Positions 18,646 to 27,696 of a stretch of 64,000 nt of DNA are shown here, piece after piece. Both the position numbers and the translations under genes were made by a program. Location of the stretch: positions 744,001-808,000 of the forward strand of contig NZ_PYAL01000002.1 in assembly GCF_004121055.1 (NCBI RefSeq). The letters are read 5' to 3'. The DNA is from Achromobacter aloeverae. GTDB lineage: Bacteria > Pseudomonadota > Gammaproteobacteria > Burkholderiales > Burkholderiaceae_B. The notes under the pieces are model-generated. The model was given only the letters and a program-made list of their open reading frames with translations, ran no database searches and had not been told where the DNA came from. Position 1 is the first letter of the stretch. Every line of letters begins with the position of its first letter.

Positions 18646-19875
18646 CTACGTGCCGGCCCTCGCGGTCACGGCCATTGCCTGGCGCGCCGCGATCCATTCC
18701 TCGTTGGTGGGCTCAACGCCCACCAGCACGCGGCTGCCGGGGCCGGCGATGACGGCGTCGTCGCGTTCGTTGGCGGCTTCGTCCAGGGCCACGCCCAGGT
18801 AGGCGAGATCCCGGCACACCCGGCTGCGGATAGCCGCGCTATGCTCGCCCACGCCGGCGGTGAAGACCAGCATGTCCAGCCCGCCCAGCACGGCGGCCAG
18901 CGCCCCGATCTCGCGCACGATGCGCCGCACGTAAAGGGCGAGCGCCGCGCGGATGCGCTCGCCCGCCTCGCCGTCTTCGCGTTCCCGCGCCAGCAGTTCG
19001 CGCGTATCGCCGGAAACGCCCGAGACGCCCAGCAGTCCGGATTCGTGATACAGCACGCGGCCGACCTCTTCCAGCGTCAGTTTCTCGATTTCCATCAGGT
19101 AGATCACGGCGCCCGGATCCAGTGCGCCGCAGCGGGTGCTCATCATCAGCCCGTCCAGCGCGGAGAATCCCATAGTCGTGGCGACGCTGCGCAGCTCGTG
19201 CATGCCGCACAGGCTGGCGCCGCTGCCCAGGTGCGCGACCACGGTGCGGCCGCGTGCGCGATCGCCATGGCGTTCGGCCAGCGCGACCGACATGTACTCG
19301 TACGAGAGGCCATGAAAGCCGTAGCGGCGCAGACCGCGCTCATAGGCGGAATAAGGCAGGGCCAGCATGCGCTCGACCAGCGGTAGCGTGTGATGAAATC
19401 CCGTGTCGAAGCAGGCGACCTGGGCGCAGTCGGGCAGGTTGGCCAGCAGGACGTCCATGGCTTCCAGCGCGAAGGGCTGGTGCAGCGGGGCCAGCGGGAT
19501 ATAGCTCTTGAGGTCCGCGAGCACGGCGGCGTCGACCAGGACGGGTTCGCTGTACTTGCTGCCCCCGTGCACGACCCGATGGGCCACGGCGCGCAGCCGC
19601 CGGCCCGCCAGCCGCTTGCGCGTGTGGGCGCGGATGTGTTCTAGCGCCGCATGGTGCGGCGTCTCCTTGCCATCGAGCGGCACGGCTTCGGCGACGCCGC
19701 CGTCCTCCGTGTAGGTGGGATGGGGGCCGCCGATGCCCGCCACCTGGCCGCGCCAGAACGGGCGCCGCGGGGGCGGATCCTCATGGCCGTCGAACAGCGC
19801 GAATTTGATGCTGGACGAGCCGCAGTTCAGGACCAGCAGGCAGAGGTCTTCACCTGCGCGGGCGGTGTCGTTCAT
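18646..19875 (-). CDS. ackA: Acetate kinase (acetate/butyrate kinase family)
   Basis: Converts acetate and ATP to acetyl phosphate, or runs in reverse; 409 residues, as usual. The signature LVLNCGSSSIKFALF is at the N-terminus (Cys replaces the common Thr/Ala), with the second signature MGFSALDGLMMSTRCGALDPG and the phosphate-binding VVAHLGSGASLCGM. No phosphotransacetylase gene is adjacent, unlike most ackA-pta pairs, so the partner must lie elsewhere or the enzyme serves propionate/butyrate. It converges with the ClC gene. Confidence 0.92.
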   Translation of the reverse strand: MNDTARAGEDLCLLVLNCGSSSIKFALFDGHEDPPPRRPFWRGQVAGIGGPHPTYTEDGGVAEAVPLDGKETPHHAALEHIRAHTRKRLAGRRLRAVAHRVVHGGSKYSEPVLVDAAVLADLKSYIPLAPLHQPFALEAMDVLLANLPDCAQVACFDTGFHHTLPLVERMLALPYSAYERGLRRYGFHGLSYEYMSVALAERHGDRARGRTVVAHLGSGASLCGMHELRSVATTMGFSALDGLMMSTRCGALDPGAVIYLMEIEKLTLEEVGRVLYHESGLLGVSGVSGDTRELLAREREDGEAGERIRAALALYVRRIVREIGALAAVLGGLDMLVFTAGVGEHSAAIRSRVCRDLAYLGVALDEAANERDDAVIAGPGSRVLVGVEPTNEEWIAARQAMAVTARAGT

Positions 19876-20026
19876 GGCGCTCCCTATCGTCGGGAATCAT
19901 GGAGGCGCCACGGAACCGTGGCGCGGCGGGGTCGCTACCATGATAGCGCGCGTCCGTGACCCTGATGCGCCCCTGATCGGCCCCTGACGCGCGCGCGCCT
20001 GCGATGCGCTTGGGATGATCGGTACC

Positions 20027-21220
20027 CTACCTTGCCGCCATCTTGTCCGGCAGCGGCGTGACCGGGGGCGTTACCGCCGGGTGCAGCGGTCCCAGCAGGA
20101 TGTCCTTGCCGTCGGGATCCAACTGCTTGAAATCCAGCTCGCGCAAGGTGGGATCCTCATAGGTCTTCAGGTAATAGCGCAGGTTTTCCAGGTCCGCGAC
20201 CACGCTCCATTGCGTGTATTCGATGGACGCTTCCTTCAGCGCGGGATCCTGCGCCCAACCCTTGGGAATGTCGAAGTTGTTGAGAATGTGCTCGGCCAGC
20301 CGCACGCTGGGCAGGCCGGGCTCGGTCGGCACGGCGGCCTGGGAAAAACCAAGGGCGCGGATGAAGCGCGACGGCGGCGTCGTGTCTCCCGGGATGCCCA
20401 GCAGGCCCGAGCCTTCGCCCAGCGGCCTGATGGTCTGGCCGGCGATCACGCGCGGCGGCGCCTGGGTGGGCGACAACTTGACGTAGTTGCGCAGGTTCAT
20501 CTCGTGCCAGTCGAAGGGCGGCGAGTTGGTCAGGACACTATAGGGATTGTCATAGACCTTGAGCCTGCCGTCGATGGGTTCGATGACGATGGACGCGCCG
20601 CTGGCGTCATGCAAGGTGTAGTGCACGCCAGGCACGAAGCCGAGATGCGGTTCCTTGACGCCCAGCACCACGATCTGGGACAGCGCTTCCTTGACCTCGG
20701 CGACGTTGGCGAAATTGGTCAGTGCCCAGGTCAGCAGGTCCCACGGCGCCATGACCTGGCGGTTGCCGGCGTCCGCGTCCGGCGTGTAGGAGGCATAGTC
20801 AGGGAAGTACAGCAGGCCGCCGGCCAGGCCTTTCTCGTTCATGCCGTCGCTCAGGCATTTCAAGCCGAAGGCATTCATGCCTATCGTCGCGTACTTGGTG
20901 GTCCACTTGGTGCCCGGGTGCGCGTCGGTACCGGTGGCGGAGATCACCTGTTTGCGGGGGATGAACATGCTTTGGGATTGCAGCGGAAAACCGAATTCCA
21001 TGGTGCGCGCGTAGATGACGCCCTTGGTCTGCGTCCGGATGGTGAAGCTGGTGCAGGCGATGGCTTCGAGGGGCGCCAGTATCATGGCCGCGGCCAGGAC
21101 GAGCACCAGGGCGGCGCGCAGGCGGCGCGGCAGTTGCCGGACGATGCGCCGGCAGCGCGGTCGCGCGCGCGCAGCGAGGCGCCGCGCATGCGCGGCAAGC
21201 TGGGATGGGAAGGCGGGCAT
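20027..21220 (-). CDS. Choloylglycine hydrolase / penicillin V acylase family amidase, exported
   Basis: Ntn hydrolase of 397 residues that cleaves a linear amide bond (bile salts, penicillin V or N-acyl-homoserine lactones in known members). A long basic N-terminus and hydrophobic segment (about 35-54) form a signal peptide; Cys56 in AIACTSFTIRT is the nucleophile and becomes the new N-terminus after cleavage. Arg72 sits 16 residues later, as the conserved Arg18 does in the family. GAGGAG precedes the ATG at 21220. Gram-negative members are often quorum-signal acylases, so that is a plausible role, not a demonstrated one. The beta-barrel gene is 135 bases upstream on the same strand. Confidence 0.88.
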   Translation of the reverse strand: MPAFPSQLAAHARRLAARARPRCRRIVRQLPRRLRAALVLVLAAAMILAPLEAIACTSFTIRTQTKGVIYARTMEFGFPLQSQSMFIPRKQVISATGTDAHPGTKWTTKYATIGMNAFGLKCLSDGMNEKGLAGGLLYFPDYASYTPDADAGNRQVMAPWDLLTWALTNFANVAEVKEALSQIVVLGVKEPHLGFVPGVHYTLHDASGASIVIEPIDGRLKVYDNPYSVLTNSPPFDWHEMNLRNYVKLSPTQAPPRVIAGQTIRPLGEGSGLLGIPGDTTPPSRFIRALGFSQAAVPTEPGLPSVRLAEHILNNFDIPKGWAQDPALKEASIEYTQWSVVADLENLRYYLKTYEDPTLRELDFKQLDPDGKDILLGPLHPAVTPPVTPLPDKMAAR

Positions 21221-21355
21221 CAGACTCTCCTCGACAACGGTTCAGGGGCGCACCGTGCATCCCTGCATGATTGCCGCGCGGTGGCACGCGGCACTGTGCG
21301 CCTGGCGGGCGCGGGGTTCCATCGGAAAAATCTGGTCATGCCGGGCGCGGCGGGA

Positions 21356-22198
21356 TCAGAACCGGATCGAGATGCCGGCCACCGGTCCTTGCATCGTGTT
21401 GGCCCACTTGGCGCGTCCGTAATCGGTATGTTCGCGGTAGTCCTGATACAGCGCGCGATAGCCGACGCGCAGCATGGTGTCGTAGCCGAACAGCTTGACG
21501 CGGTAACCGAGGTAGACCTGGCCGTTGGCGCTGAGCCGCGAGCCGATGCCGAACCCCCCGATGTCGCCTTCGGCCGACAGGTTCCAGCGTTCGTCCAGGT
21601 CGGCCTGTAGCCGCACGCCGACGAAAGGATCGGTCCAGTTGACGCGCGAGGACCCGTCGCCCAACGGCGTATCGATGGTGCCGTGCATGGACGTCCAGCG
21701 CAGGCCGGCCGTGGGCTCGATGGCGAAGATGCGCGGCATGCCGGCGAGGGTGGTGCCGCCCAGCGGCTGCTCGTAGGCGCGTATGTAGGCACCGCCCGTC
21801 AGCCAGTTGGCGCGCAGCCTGGCATGCGTGGAAAGTCCGTCGACGGAAGCGCGTTGTCCCAGGTTGGTGTAGACATTGTCGATATAGAAGCCGTAGCGTC
21901 CATTGGTCGCCTCGATATTGCCCATGAAGGTGAAGTCGAGGTCGCTGAAGATGGTGGAGAAGGGGACGCGGAAATCCGCGCGCCGACCCGCCACGTCGGC
22001 ATGGCCGTGCAGAGAGGCCGCCCAAAGGTAGGGGCTGACGATGACATGCCAGCGATCGGGGTCGGATGGCGGGGGCGCATCGGTGGCCGCTGCCGTCCCC
22101 GTCATGGCGAACAGCAGGGACGCCAGCATGATCGTGGTCGCGGCGGGACGGCCTGGTGGGGATCTCTTGAACGGGGTGTTGCGTACTGCGCGTGGCAT
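21356..22198 (-). CDS. Outer-membrane beta-barrel-like protein of unknown function
   Basis: A 280-residue exported protein: hydrophobic signal segment (ATTIMLASLLFAMTGTAAA) followed by alternating polar/hydrophobic strands (RWHVIVSPYLWAASL, GYRVKLFGYDTMLRVGYRALYQDY) and a terminal Phe, which is the outer-membrane insertion signature. ATG 22198 is chosen because AGGAG lies 8 bases before it; ATG 22222 has no ribosome site. Proteins starting WHVIVSPYLWAASLHG resemble uncharacterised Gram-negative porin-like barrels. It may be co-transcribed with the downstream amidase gene. I do not recognise a named family. Confidence 0.8.
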   Translation of the reverse strand: MPRAVRNTPFKRSPPGRPAATTIMLASLLFAMTGTAAATDAPPPSDPDRWHVIVSPYLWAASLHGHADVAGRRADFRVPFSTIFSDLDFTFMGNIEATNGRYGFYIDNVYTNLGQRASVDGLSTHARLRANWLTGGAYIRAYEQPLGGTTLAGMPRIFAIEPTAGLRWTSMHGTIDTPLGDGSSRVNWTDPFVGVRLQADLDERWNLSAEGDIGGFGIGSRLSANGQVYLGYRVKLFGYDTMLRVGYRALYQDYREHTDYGRAKWANTMQGPVAGISIRF

Positions 22199-22615
22199 CT
22201 GGCGGTCTCCTGGCGCGCGCATGGCGCGTTGACGGCGATATTGAGGCCGGCGGGCGGGGAGGGGGGAGTAACTTCAGGCCACCATTTGCGACAGGCGTGG
22301 GGGGTTCGCAGAGAGGTTTTCTGTCGCGAGGCTGAACGACGTGGTCGTGGGGCCAGCGCTGCCCTCCAGGACGGCACGGAAAGACCCTGGCGAAGTAATG
22401 CCTTTATGCAGCCAGCCGGTCATCCACGATGCATTTCTGCTTCAGCAGGATGCACATCCGTACGCGCTGCAATGCACCATCCGGAGGTAAGATGCGCGGC
22501 ATGACGCAGAGGTTCGTTGCGTCCCTCAAACCCCGGGACCCCGCTGTCACGGACCTGCCGCGGTCCGTTCCATATGCGGTGTTTCGTTAGCCGTCTTCTG
22601 CCTGACACCTACACC
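22199..22615. other. Divergent intergenic region between barrel protein and efflux pump genes
   Basis: About 420 bases without a convincing gene. Two related sites, ATGCACATCCG at 22450-22460 and ATGCACCATCCG at 22472-22483, are spaced 22 bases apart (two helical turns), as tandem regulator sites often are. An open frame runs from 22517 into the pump gene, but its first 33 residues are atypical. Confidence 0.4.
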
Positions 22616-24076
22616 ATGACCGCTGCCGCCTCCATCCCGCGCCTTGGACGCGCGGGTTTGTACCTTTTGCTCGCCGGCCAATTGCTGCCGATGATCGACT
22701 TCTCCATCGTCAATGTCGCGCTGGATGCCATGGCGCATGCCTTGCACGCCAGCGAGGTGGAGCTGGAGCTGATCGTGGCCGTCTATGGCGTTGCGTTCGC
22801 CGTTTGCCTGGCCATGGGCGGCCGCCTGGGCGACAACTATGGCCGGCGCCGCGTATTCACCTGGGGCGTGGTGTTGTTCACGGTGGCTTCGGCGCTGTGC
22901 GGCCTGGCCAACGCCGTCTGGGTTCTGCTGGCGGCCCGTGTCCTGCAAGGGATGGCGGCCGCGCTGGCGGTGCCCCAAATCCTGGCGACCATACACATCG
23001 GGCTGCAGGGCCGCGAGCATTCTCGCGCGCTGGGCCTGTACGGCGCCATCGGCGGACTGGCCTTCGTGATAGGGCAGGTGCTGGGCGGCCTGCTGGTCAC
23101 CCTGGGCGAGGGCGGGCTGGGCTGGCGCAACGTCTTCCTGGTCAACCTGCCTATCGGGCTGGTGGTCGCGGCTTTCGCGCCGCGCCTGCTGCCGGAGACG
23201 CGGTCGCCGCACCCCGCCTCGATCGACGTGCCGGGAACCCTGCTGCTGGCGCTGGTTATCCTGTGCCTGCTGCTGCCCGTGTCGCTGGGGCCGGTGCTGC
23301 ACTGGCCCTGGCCTTGCGCCGTGGCGCTGGGTGCGGTGCCGCCCCTGCTGTACGCCTTGTGGCGCGTGGAGAACCGCCAGGAAGCGGTGGGCGGTTTCCC
23401 CTTGCTGCCGCCCAGCCTGCTGCGGTTGAACAGCGTGCGCACGGGGCTGGGCATCGCGATCCTGTTCTTCTCCAGCTGGGGCGGCTTCATGTTCGTGATG
23501 GCGCTGACCCTGCAATCCGGCGCGCACCTGTCGCCGCTGCAATCGGGCAATGCGTTCATCGTAATGGGCGTGTCCTATTTCGTAGGATCGTTACTGACCA
23601 GCCGGGCTGTGGCCCGTTTCGAAAAAGCGACCGTATTGCTGTTCGGCTGCCTGGTGCAGATGGCCGGACTGGTGTTGATGATCGTGACCTTGCGTCATGT
23701 CTGGCCGTCGCCGTCGGTCCTCAACCTGATCCCGGCCTCGGTGCCTATCGGGTTCGGCCAGGCCTTCATCGTGGCGTGTTTCTACCGGATCGGCCTGTCG
23801 GAGGTGCCGCACGCCCAGGCCGGGGCGGGCAGCGCCACGCTGTCGACGGTGCAGCAGGCGGCGTTCGGCCTGGGGCCGGCGGTCTATGGCGCGGTGCTGA
23901 CCCATCTGCTGCATACGGGGTCGGGCGACTACCTGCCGGCGTCGGTAGGCGTGATCGGCGTGGAACTGGGCGTGATGGCCTGCCTGTCACTGCTCGCGGT
24001 GGCGCAGCATCGGCGCGGTCAGGCACAGCGGCGCGCGGTGTCGCGCGCGGCGGCGGTGTGTCCGAACAGCCAATAG
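22616..24076 (+). CDS. MFS transporter, DHA2 (14-helix) drug efflux type
   Basis: Inner-membrane proton-driven exporter of 486 residues with about 14 hydrophobic helices. Motif A, GGRLGDNYGRRRVF, is clear between helices 2 and 3, and motif C-like GAIGGLAFVIGQVLGG follows. The N-terminal DFSIVNVALDAM pattern is typical of EmrB/QacA-type pumps. No membrane-fusion (EmrA-like) partner or regulator is adjacent. ATG 22616 (MTAAASIPRLGR) is preferred over an earlier frame start at 22517. The substrate cannot be inferred. Confidence 0.88.
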   Translation: MTAAASIPRLGRAGLYLLLAGQLLPMIDFSIVNVALDAMAHALHASEVELELIVAVYGVAFAVCLAMGGRLGDNYGRRRVFTWGVVLFTVASALCGLANAVWVLLAARVLQGMAAALAVPQILATIHIGLQGREHSRALGLYGAIGGLAFVIGQVLGGLLVTLGEGGLGWRNVFLVNLPIGLVVAAFAPRLLPETRSPHPASIDVPGTLLLALVILCLLLPVSLGPVLHWPWPCAVALGAVPPLLYALWRVENRQEAVGGFPLLPPSLLRLNSVRTGLGIAILFFSSWGGFMFVMALTLQSGAHLSPLQSGNAFIVMGVSYFVGSLLTSRAVARFEKATVLLFGCLVQMAGLVLMIVTLRHVWPSPSVLNLIPASVPIGFGQAFIVACFYRIGLSEVPHAQAGAGSATLSTVQQAAFGLGPAVYGAVLTHLLHTGSGDYLPASVGVIGVELGVMACLSLLAVAQHRRGQAQRRAVSRAAAVCPNSQ

Positions 24077-24218
24077 GGCAGCAGGGGGGCAGTAGGGAGC
24101 GCTTTAAGGCACGAGTAAGCGCGCGCCCTGGTTCTCGCCGCCCACGCGCATACAATACGGCCCGCCCGAGCAACCGCGGGCGCGGCAACCCACAAGGATG
24201 CAGGCGCGGCGCGGACCT

Positions 24219-24253
24219 GGCCACTTTCCCACGCGGAGCCGGCCACTTTCCCA
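24219..24253. repeat. Direct repeat GGCCACTTTCCCA, two copies 22 bp apart
   Basis: Exact copies at 24219-24231 and 24241-24253, in the gap between the efflux pump stop and the BASS transporter start. Spacing is two helical turns. The sequence resembles the short repeats found at ends of IS21-family elements, but no transposase gene or opposite end is present, so it is either a scar or a pair of regulator sites for the downstream gene. Confidence 0.5.
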
Positions 24254-24319
24254 TAATCATTAAAGAGACCGCGCGGCTGCATTGCGCCATGTCGCGCGAG
24301 CGCATCCAGGATTTCCAAC

Positions 24320-25276
24320 GTGCTTGCCCCTATCACTCGACTGTTCCCCGTATGGGCCGTGCTGGCGTCGCTGCTGGCCTATTTTTCGCCGTCTTCCGTC
24401 GTCGGTATCGCGCCGTATGTAACCACGCTGTTGACCATCATCATGCTGGCGATGGGCGTGACGCTGTCGCTGGGCGATTTCAAGCGTGTGTTCACGCGCC
24501 CCGCGCCCGTCGTGGCGGGCATAGTGCTGCATTACCTGGTCATGCCGCTGGCGGCGTGGCTGATCGCCAAGCTGCTGCGGATGCCGCCGGACCTGACCAC
24601 CGGGATGGTGCTGGTGGGCAGCGTGGCCAGCGGCACGGCGTCCAACGTGATGATCTATCTGGCCCGCGGCGACGTGGCCTTGTCGGTGACGATCAGCGCG
24701 CTGTCGACGGTCGTGGGGATTTTCGCCACGCCGCTGCTGACGCGCCTGTATGTCGATGCGTCGATCGCGGTGGACGTGAACGGCATGTTGATGAGTATCG
24801 TGCAGATCGTGGCCCTGCCCATCGTCGTGGGCCTGGTGATCCATCACCTGTTCACCGGGTTCGTGCGCCGTATCGAGCCCATCCTGCCGCTGATATCGAT
24901 GGTCTCCATCCTGTTGATCATTGCCGCCGTGGTCGGCGGCACGCAGAAGAGCATCGCCTCGGTGGGCCTGGTCGTCGCGCTGGGCGTCATCCTGCACAAC
25001 GGCCTGGGCCTGCTGGGCGGTTATTGGGGCGGGCGCCTGCTGGGTTTCGACGAAGCCATCTGCCGCACGCTGGCCATGGAAGTCGGCATGCAGAATTCCG
25101 GCCTGGCTGCGACCCTGGGCAAGCTGTACTTCACCCCCTTGGCCGCGTTGCCGGGTGCCTTGTTCTCGGTGTGGCACAACCTGTCCGGCTCGCTGCTGGC
25201 CGGGTATTGGGCGGGTCGCAGCGCCAGGAAGGATGCCGCCGGCGGCGGCGAGCGCGCGACGGCCGCGGCAAAATAG
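24320..25276 (+). CDS. Bile acid:sodium symporter (BASS) family transporter
   Basis: Sodium-coupled transporter of 318 residues with about nine to ten helices. [20 protein letters not shown] and [27 protein letters not shown] are the two sodium-site regions of the family, and [14 protein letters not shown] is the conserved second crossover helix. Bacterial members carry pantothenate, pyruvate-like acids or steroids. Translation starts at GTG 24320, since no ATG precedes the conserved N-terminus. It stands alone between two convergently or independently read units. Confidence 0.88.
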   Translation: MLAPITRLFPVWAVLASLLAYFSPSSVVGIAPYVTTLLTIIMLAMGVTLSLGDFKRVFTRPAPVVAGIVLHYLVMPLAAWLIAKLLRMPPDLTTGMVLVGSVASGTASNVMIYLARGDVALSVTISALSTVVGIFATPLLTRLYVDASIAVDVNGMLMSIVQIVALPIVVGLVIHHLFTGFVRRIEPILPLISMVSILLIIAAVVGGTQKSIASVGLVVALGVILHNGLGLLGGYWGGRLLGFDEAICRTLAMEVGMQNSGLAATLGKLYFTPLAALPGALFSVWHNLSGSLLAGYWAGRSARKDAAGGGERATAAAK

Positions 25277-25304
25277 CCGTCGACCGTCACGGCCCGGACA
25301 TGGC

Positions 25305-26315
25305 TCAGTCCACCGTCGCGCCGGACATCTTCACCACGTTGGCCCACCGCTTGATGTCGGCCTTGTGGATGCGTTCGAAGGCGGCGATGCTGGGATCGGC
25401 CGGCGGCTGGATGCCTTGCAGGTCGGTCAGCCAGGCCTGGAAGTCGGGCGTGGTGATGATCTTGATCACCGCCGCGCTCATCTTCTTCTGGATTTCCGGC
25501 GGCAGCTTGGCCGGGCCGAACAGGCCGTACCAGGTGCTGCTTTCGTAACCCTTGATGTTGCACGCCTCGGCCACCGTCGGAACGTCCGGCAAGGCCTTGA
25601 TGCGCTGCGCGGTCGTCACGCCCAGCGCGACGACCTGGCCCGACTTGACGGCGGGAACGGACGGCGCGCTCTGGTTGAAGAAGAAGTCGACCTCGCCCGA
25701 GAGCAGGGCGGTCATCGCCGGGCCCTGGCCGCGATACGGGACGTGCGTGACCTGGACGCCGGCGCCATGGGCGAACTGGGCGCCGGCCAGGTGGCCCGAC
25801 GCGCCGTTGCCGGTGGACGCATAGTTCAGGACGCCCGGCTTGGCCTTGGCCTGGGCGATGAGGTCGGCGCAGGTCTTGATTTCGGGGTGCTTCTTGGGAT
25901 TGACCAACAAGACGTTGGGCACGTCTCCCAGCAGCGCGATGTGCGTGAAATCCTTTTCGACATCGAACGCCAGGCTCTTGTAGAGCGCGGCGTTGATGGC
26001 GTGCGTGCCGGCCGTGCCGAGCAGGAAGGTGTAGCCGTCGGCCGGCGCCCGCGCGACGACGTCGGAGGCGACGTTACCGCCCGCGCCCGTGCGGTTGTCG
26101 GCGATGATGGGAACGCCCAATTCCTTGCCGAGCGCTTCGCCCAGCTTGCGGGCGTAGAGGTCGGTGCCGGCGCCGCCGGGAAAGCCGCCGACGATGGTAA
26201 TGGCATGGGTGGGCCACTTGGCCGGGTCTTCGGCATGGGCGGCCGGCGCGAGGGCGGCGGCCATGACCAGGGCAGCGGTAGTGAACGAGCGCAGCGTGAA
26301 TGTCGAGCGCAGCAT
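25305..26315 (-). CDS. Bug-family tripartite tricarboxylate transporter receptor
   Basis: Periplasmic binding protein of 336 residues with a Sec signal (TTAALVMAAALAPAAHA) and all Bug landmarks: GFPGGAGTDLYARKL, NRTGAGGNVASDVVARAPADGYT and VTHVPYRGQGPAMTALL. It is the last gene of a leftward cluster with GntR, a 2-hydroxyacid dehydrogenase and a RidA protein, so its ligand may be a hydroxy- or keto-acid handled by those enzymes. No TctA/TctB membrane components are nearby. Confidence 0.93.
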   Translation of the reverse strand: MLRSTFTLRSFTTAALVMAAALAPAAHAEDPAKWPTHAITIVGGFPGGAGTDLYARKLGEALGKELGVPIIADNRTGAGGNVASDVVARAPADGYTFLLGTAGTHAINAALYKSLAFDVEKDFTHIALLGDVPNVLLVNPKKHPEIKTCADLIAQAKAKPGVLNYASTGNGASGHLAGAQFAHGAGVQVTHVPYRGQGPAMTALLSGEVDFFFNQSAPSVPAVKSGQVVALGVTTAQRIKALPDVPTVAEACNIKGYESSTWYGLFGPAKLPPEIQKKMSAAVIKIITTPDFQAWLTDLQGIQPPADPSIAAFERIHKADIKRWANVVKMSGATVD

Positions 26316-26380
26316 GGATTTTCCCCTTCTGTGTGTTGCGCTGTGGGAGACGCGCGCCGGACAGGCGCGCGTGATGAAAA

Positions 26381-26734
26381 CTACAAGGCCGCCGTCACCA
26401 TGATTTCGACACGGATGTCGGGCGCGGCCAGTTCGACCGCGCCGCAGCAGCGGGCCGGGGCCTGGCCGGGAACGATCCAGGCGTCGTAGACCTCGTTCAT
26501 GGCCTGGAAGTCCTTCATGGTGGACAACCAGATGGTCACGTTCAAGGCCTTGGACTTGTCGGTGCCGGATGCGGCCAGCATTTCGTCGATCTTGGCCAGC
26601 ACCTGGCGGGTCTGGCCGGCCACGTCCAGGCTGCGGTCGTCGGCGGTGTGGCCGGCGAGATAGACGGTGCCGTTGTGGATCACGGCGCGCGAGCGGCGCG
26701 CGTTCTGGTCGAGGCGGGTGATGGCTAGGCTCAT
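26381..26734 (-). CDS. RidA/YjgF-family imine or enamine deaminase
   Basis: A 117-residue trimer-forming protein. Its family hydrolyses reactive enamine/imine intermediates from PLP enzymes. Arg95 (APARCCGAVEL) corresponds to the carboxylate-binding arginine of RidA, and DIRVEIMVTAAL is the usual C-terminal strand. The following Cys-Cys-Gly instead of Thr/Cys-Val-Glu variants indicates a Rid subgroup rather than archetypal RidA. Its stop side lies 65 bases from the Bug gene, and its start overlaps the stop of the dehydrogenase gene by 4 bases (ATGA), so the two are translationally coupled. Confidence 0.9.
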   Translation of the reverse strand: MSLAITRLDQNARRSRAVIHNGTVYLAGHTADDRSLDVAGQTRQVLAKIDEMLAASGTDKSKALNVTIWLSTMKDFQAMNEVYDAWIVPGQAPARCCGAVELAAPDIRVEIMVTAAL

Positions 26735-27654
26735 TGCTGGGTTCCCATGCCGGATTCGCGGCGGGCGTGGTTGAGGGCGGCCTGGATCAGGTTGTCGCTG
26801 GCTTCGGGCGTGCGGAAGGCCGAATGCGCCGACAGGGTCACGTTTTCGATCCTGGTCAGCGGGTGATCGGCGGGCATGGGCTCGGTGACGTAGACGTCCA
26901 GGCCCGCATGCAGCAGCTTGCCGGACTGCAGCGCGTCGATCATGGCTTGCTCATCGACCAGCGCGCCGCGCGCGGTGTTGACCAGGATGGCGCCGTCGCG
27001 CATGGCGGCGATGCGCTCGCGCGAAATGATGCCGCGCGTCTCATCGGTCAGCAGCAGGTGCAGGGAGACCACGTGGCTGCGCGCCAGCAATTCTTCCAGC
27101 GATACGAATTCGATGCCGTCGGCGCTGCGCGGCGTGCGGTTCCAGGCAATGACCTTCATGCCGGCGCCGCGCGCCAGGCGCGCCATTTCGGCGGCGATGC
27201 CGCCATAGCCCACCAGGCCCAGCGTCTTGCCGGTCAGTTGCACGCCATCCGAACGCAGCCAGTTGCCGGCGCGCATGCCGCGATCCATGCGGGCGAAGCC
27301 CTTGGCGGCGGTCCACATCAGCGAGAATGCGCACTCGGCCACGGCGGTGTCGCCATAACCCTTGATGATGTGCACCTTGATGCCGATCTCCGCCAGCTCC
27401 TCCGGATTCATGTACGAGCGCGGGCCGGTGCCCAGGAAGACCACGTGCTTCAGGGCCTTGCACTTGCGCGCGATGTCGATGGGGAAGTGGGTGTGGTCGA
27501 CGATCATGATCTCGGCATCGCCCAGCACGCCGGGGATCTGGTCGGGCGTGATGTCGGGCTGCCGGTTGATGGTCAGCGGCATGTCGCCGGGCTGGTGCAG
27601 GCGTTCGGCGACCGCGCTGAGCGTCGGGTTCGCATCGATGAAGCAGGCTTTCAT
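26731..27654 (-). CDS. D-isomer-specific 2-hydroxyacid dehydrogenase
   Basis: NAD(P)-dependent enzyme of 307 residues interconverting a D-2-hydroxy acid and its keto acid. The Rossmann motif GLVGYGGIAAEMARLA lies mid-protein. The catalytic triad can be placed as Arg in LVNTARGALVDE, Glu in YVTEPMPADHPL and His in SAHSAFRTPEA. It is coupled by a 4-base overlap to the RidA gene and sits downstream of GntR. Together with the Bug receptor this looks like an uptake and oxidation route for a hydroxy- or amino-acid-derived compound. Confidence 0.92.
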   Translation of the reverse strand: MKACFIDANPTLSAVAERLHQPGDMPLTINRQPDITPDQIPGVLGDAEIMIVDHTHFPIDIARKCKALKHVVFLGTGPRSYMNPEELAEIGIKVHIIKGYGDTAVAECAFSLMWTAAKGFARMDRGMRAGNWLRSDGVQLTGKTLGLVGYGGIAAEMARLARGAGMKVIAWNRTPRSADGIEFVSLEELLARSHVVSLHLLLTDETRGIISRERIAAMRDGAILVNTARGALVDEQAMIDALQSGKLLHAGLDVYVTEPMPADHPLTRIENVTLSAHSAFRTPEASDNLIQAALNHARRESGMGTQQ

Positions 27655-27696
27655 GGGACTCCGTGGGTAGAGAGGGTGCGTGGATCGAAAGAGGCG

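Noticed and set aside
22804-25548. 914-codon open frame on the plus strand across the efflux pump and BASS genes
   Set aside because: It overlaps two well-supported membrane proteins in other frames and has Arg/Gly/Ala-rich composition with no domain.
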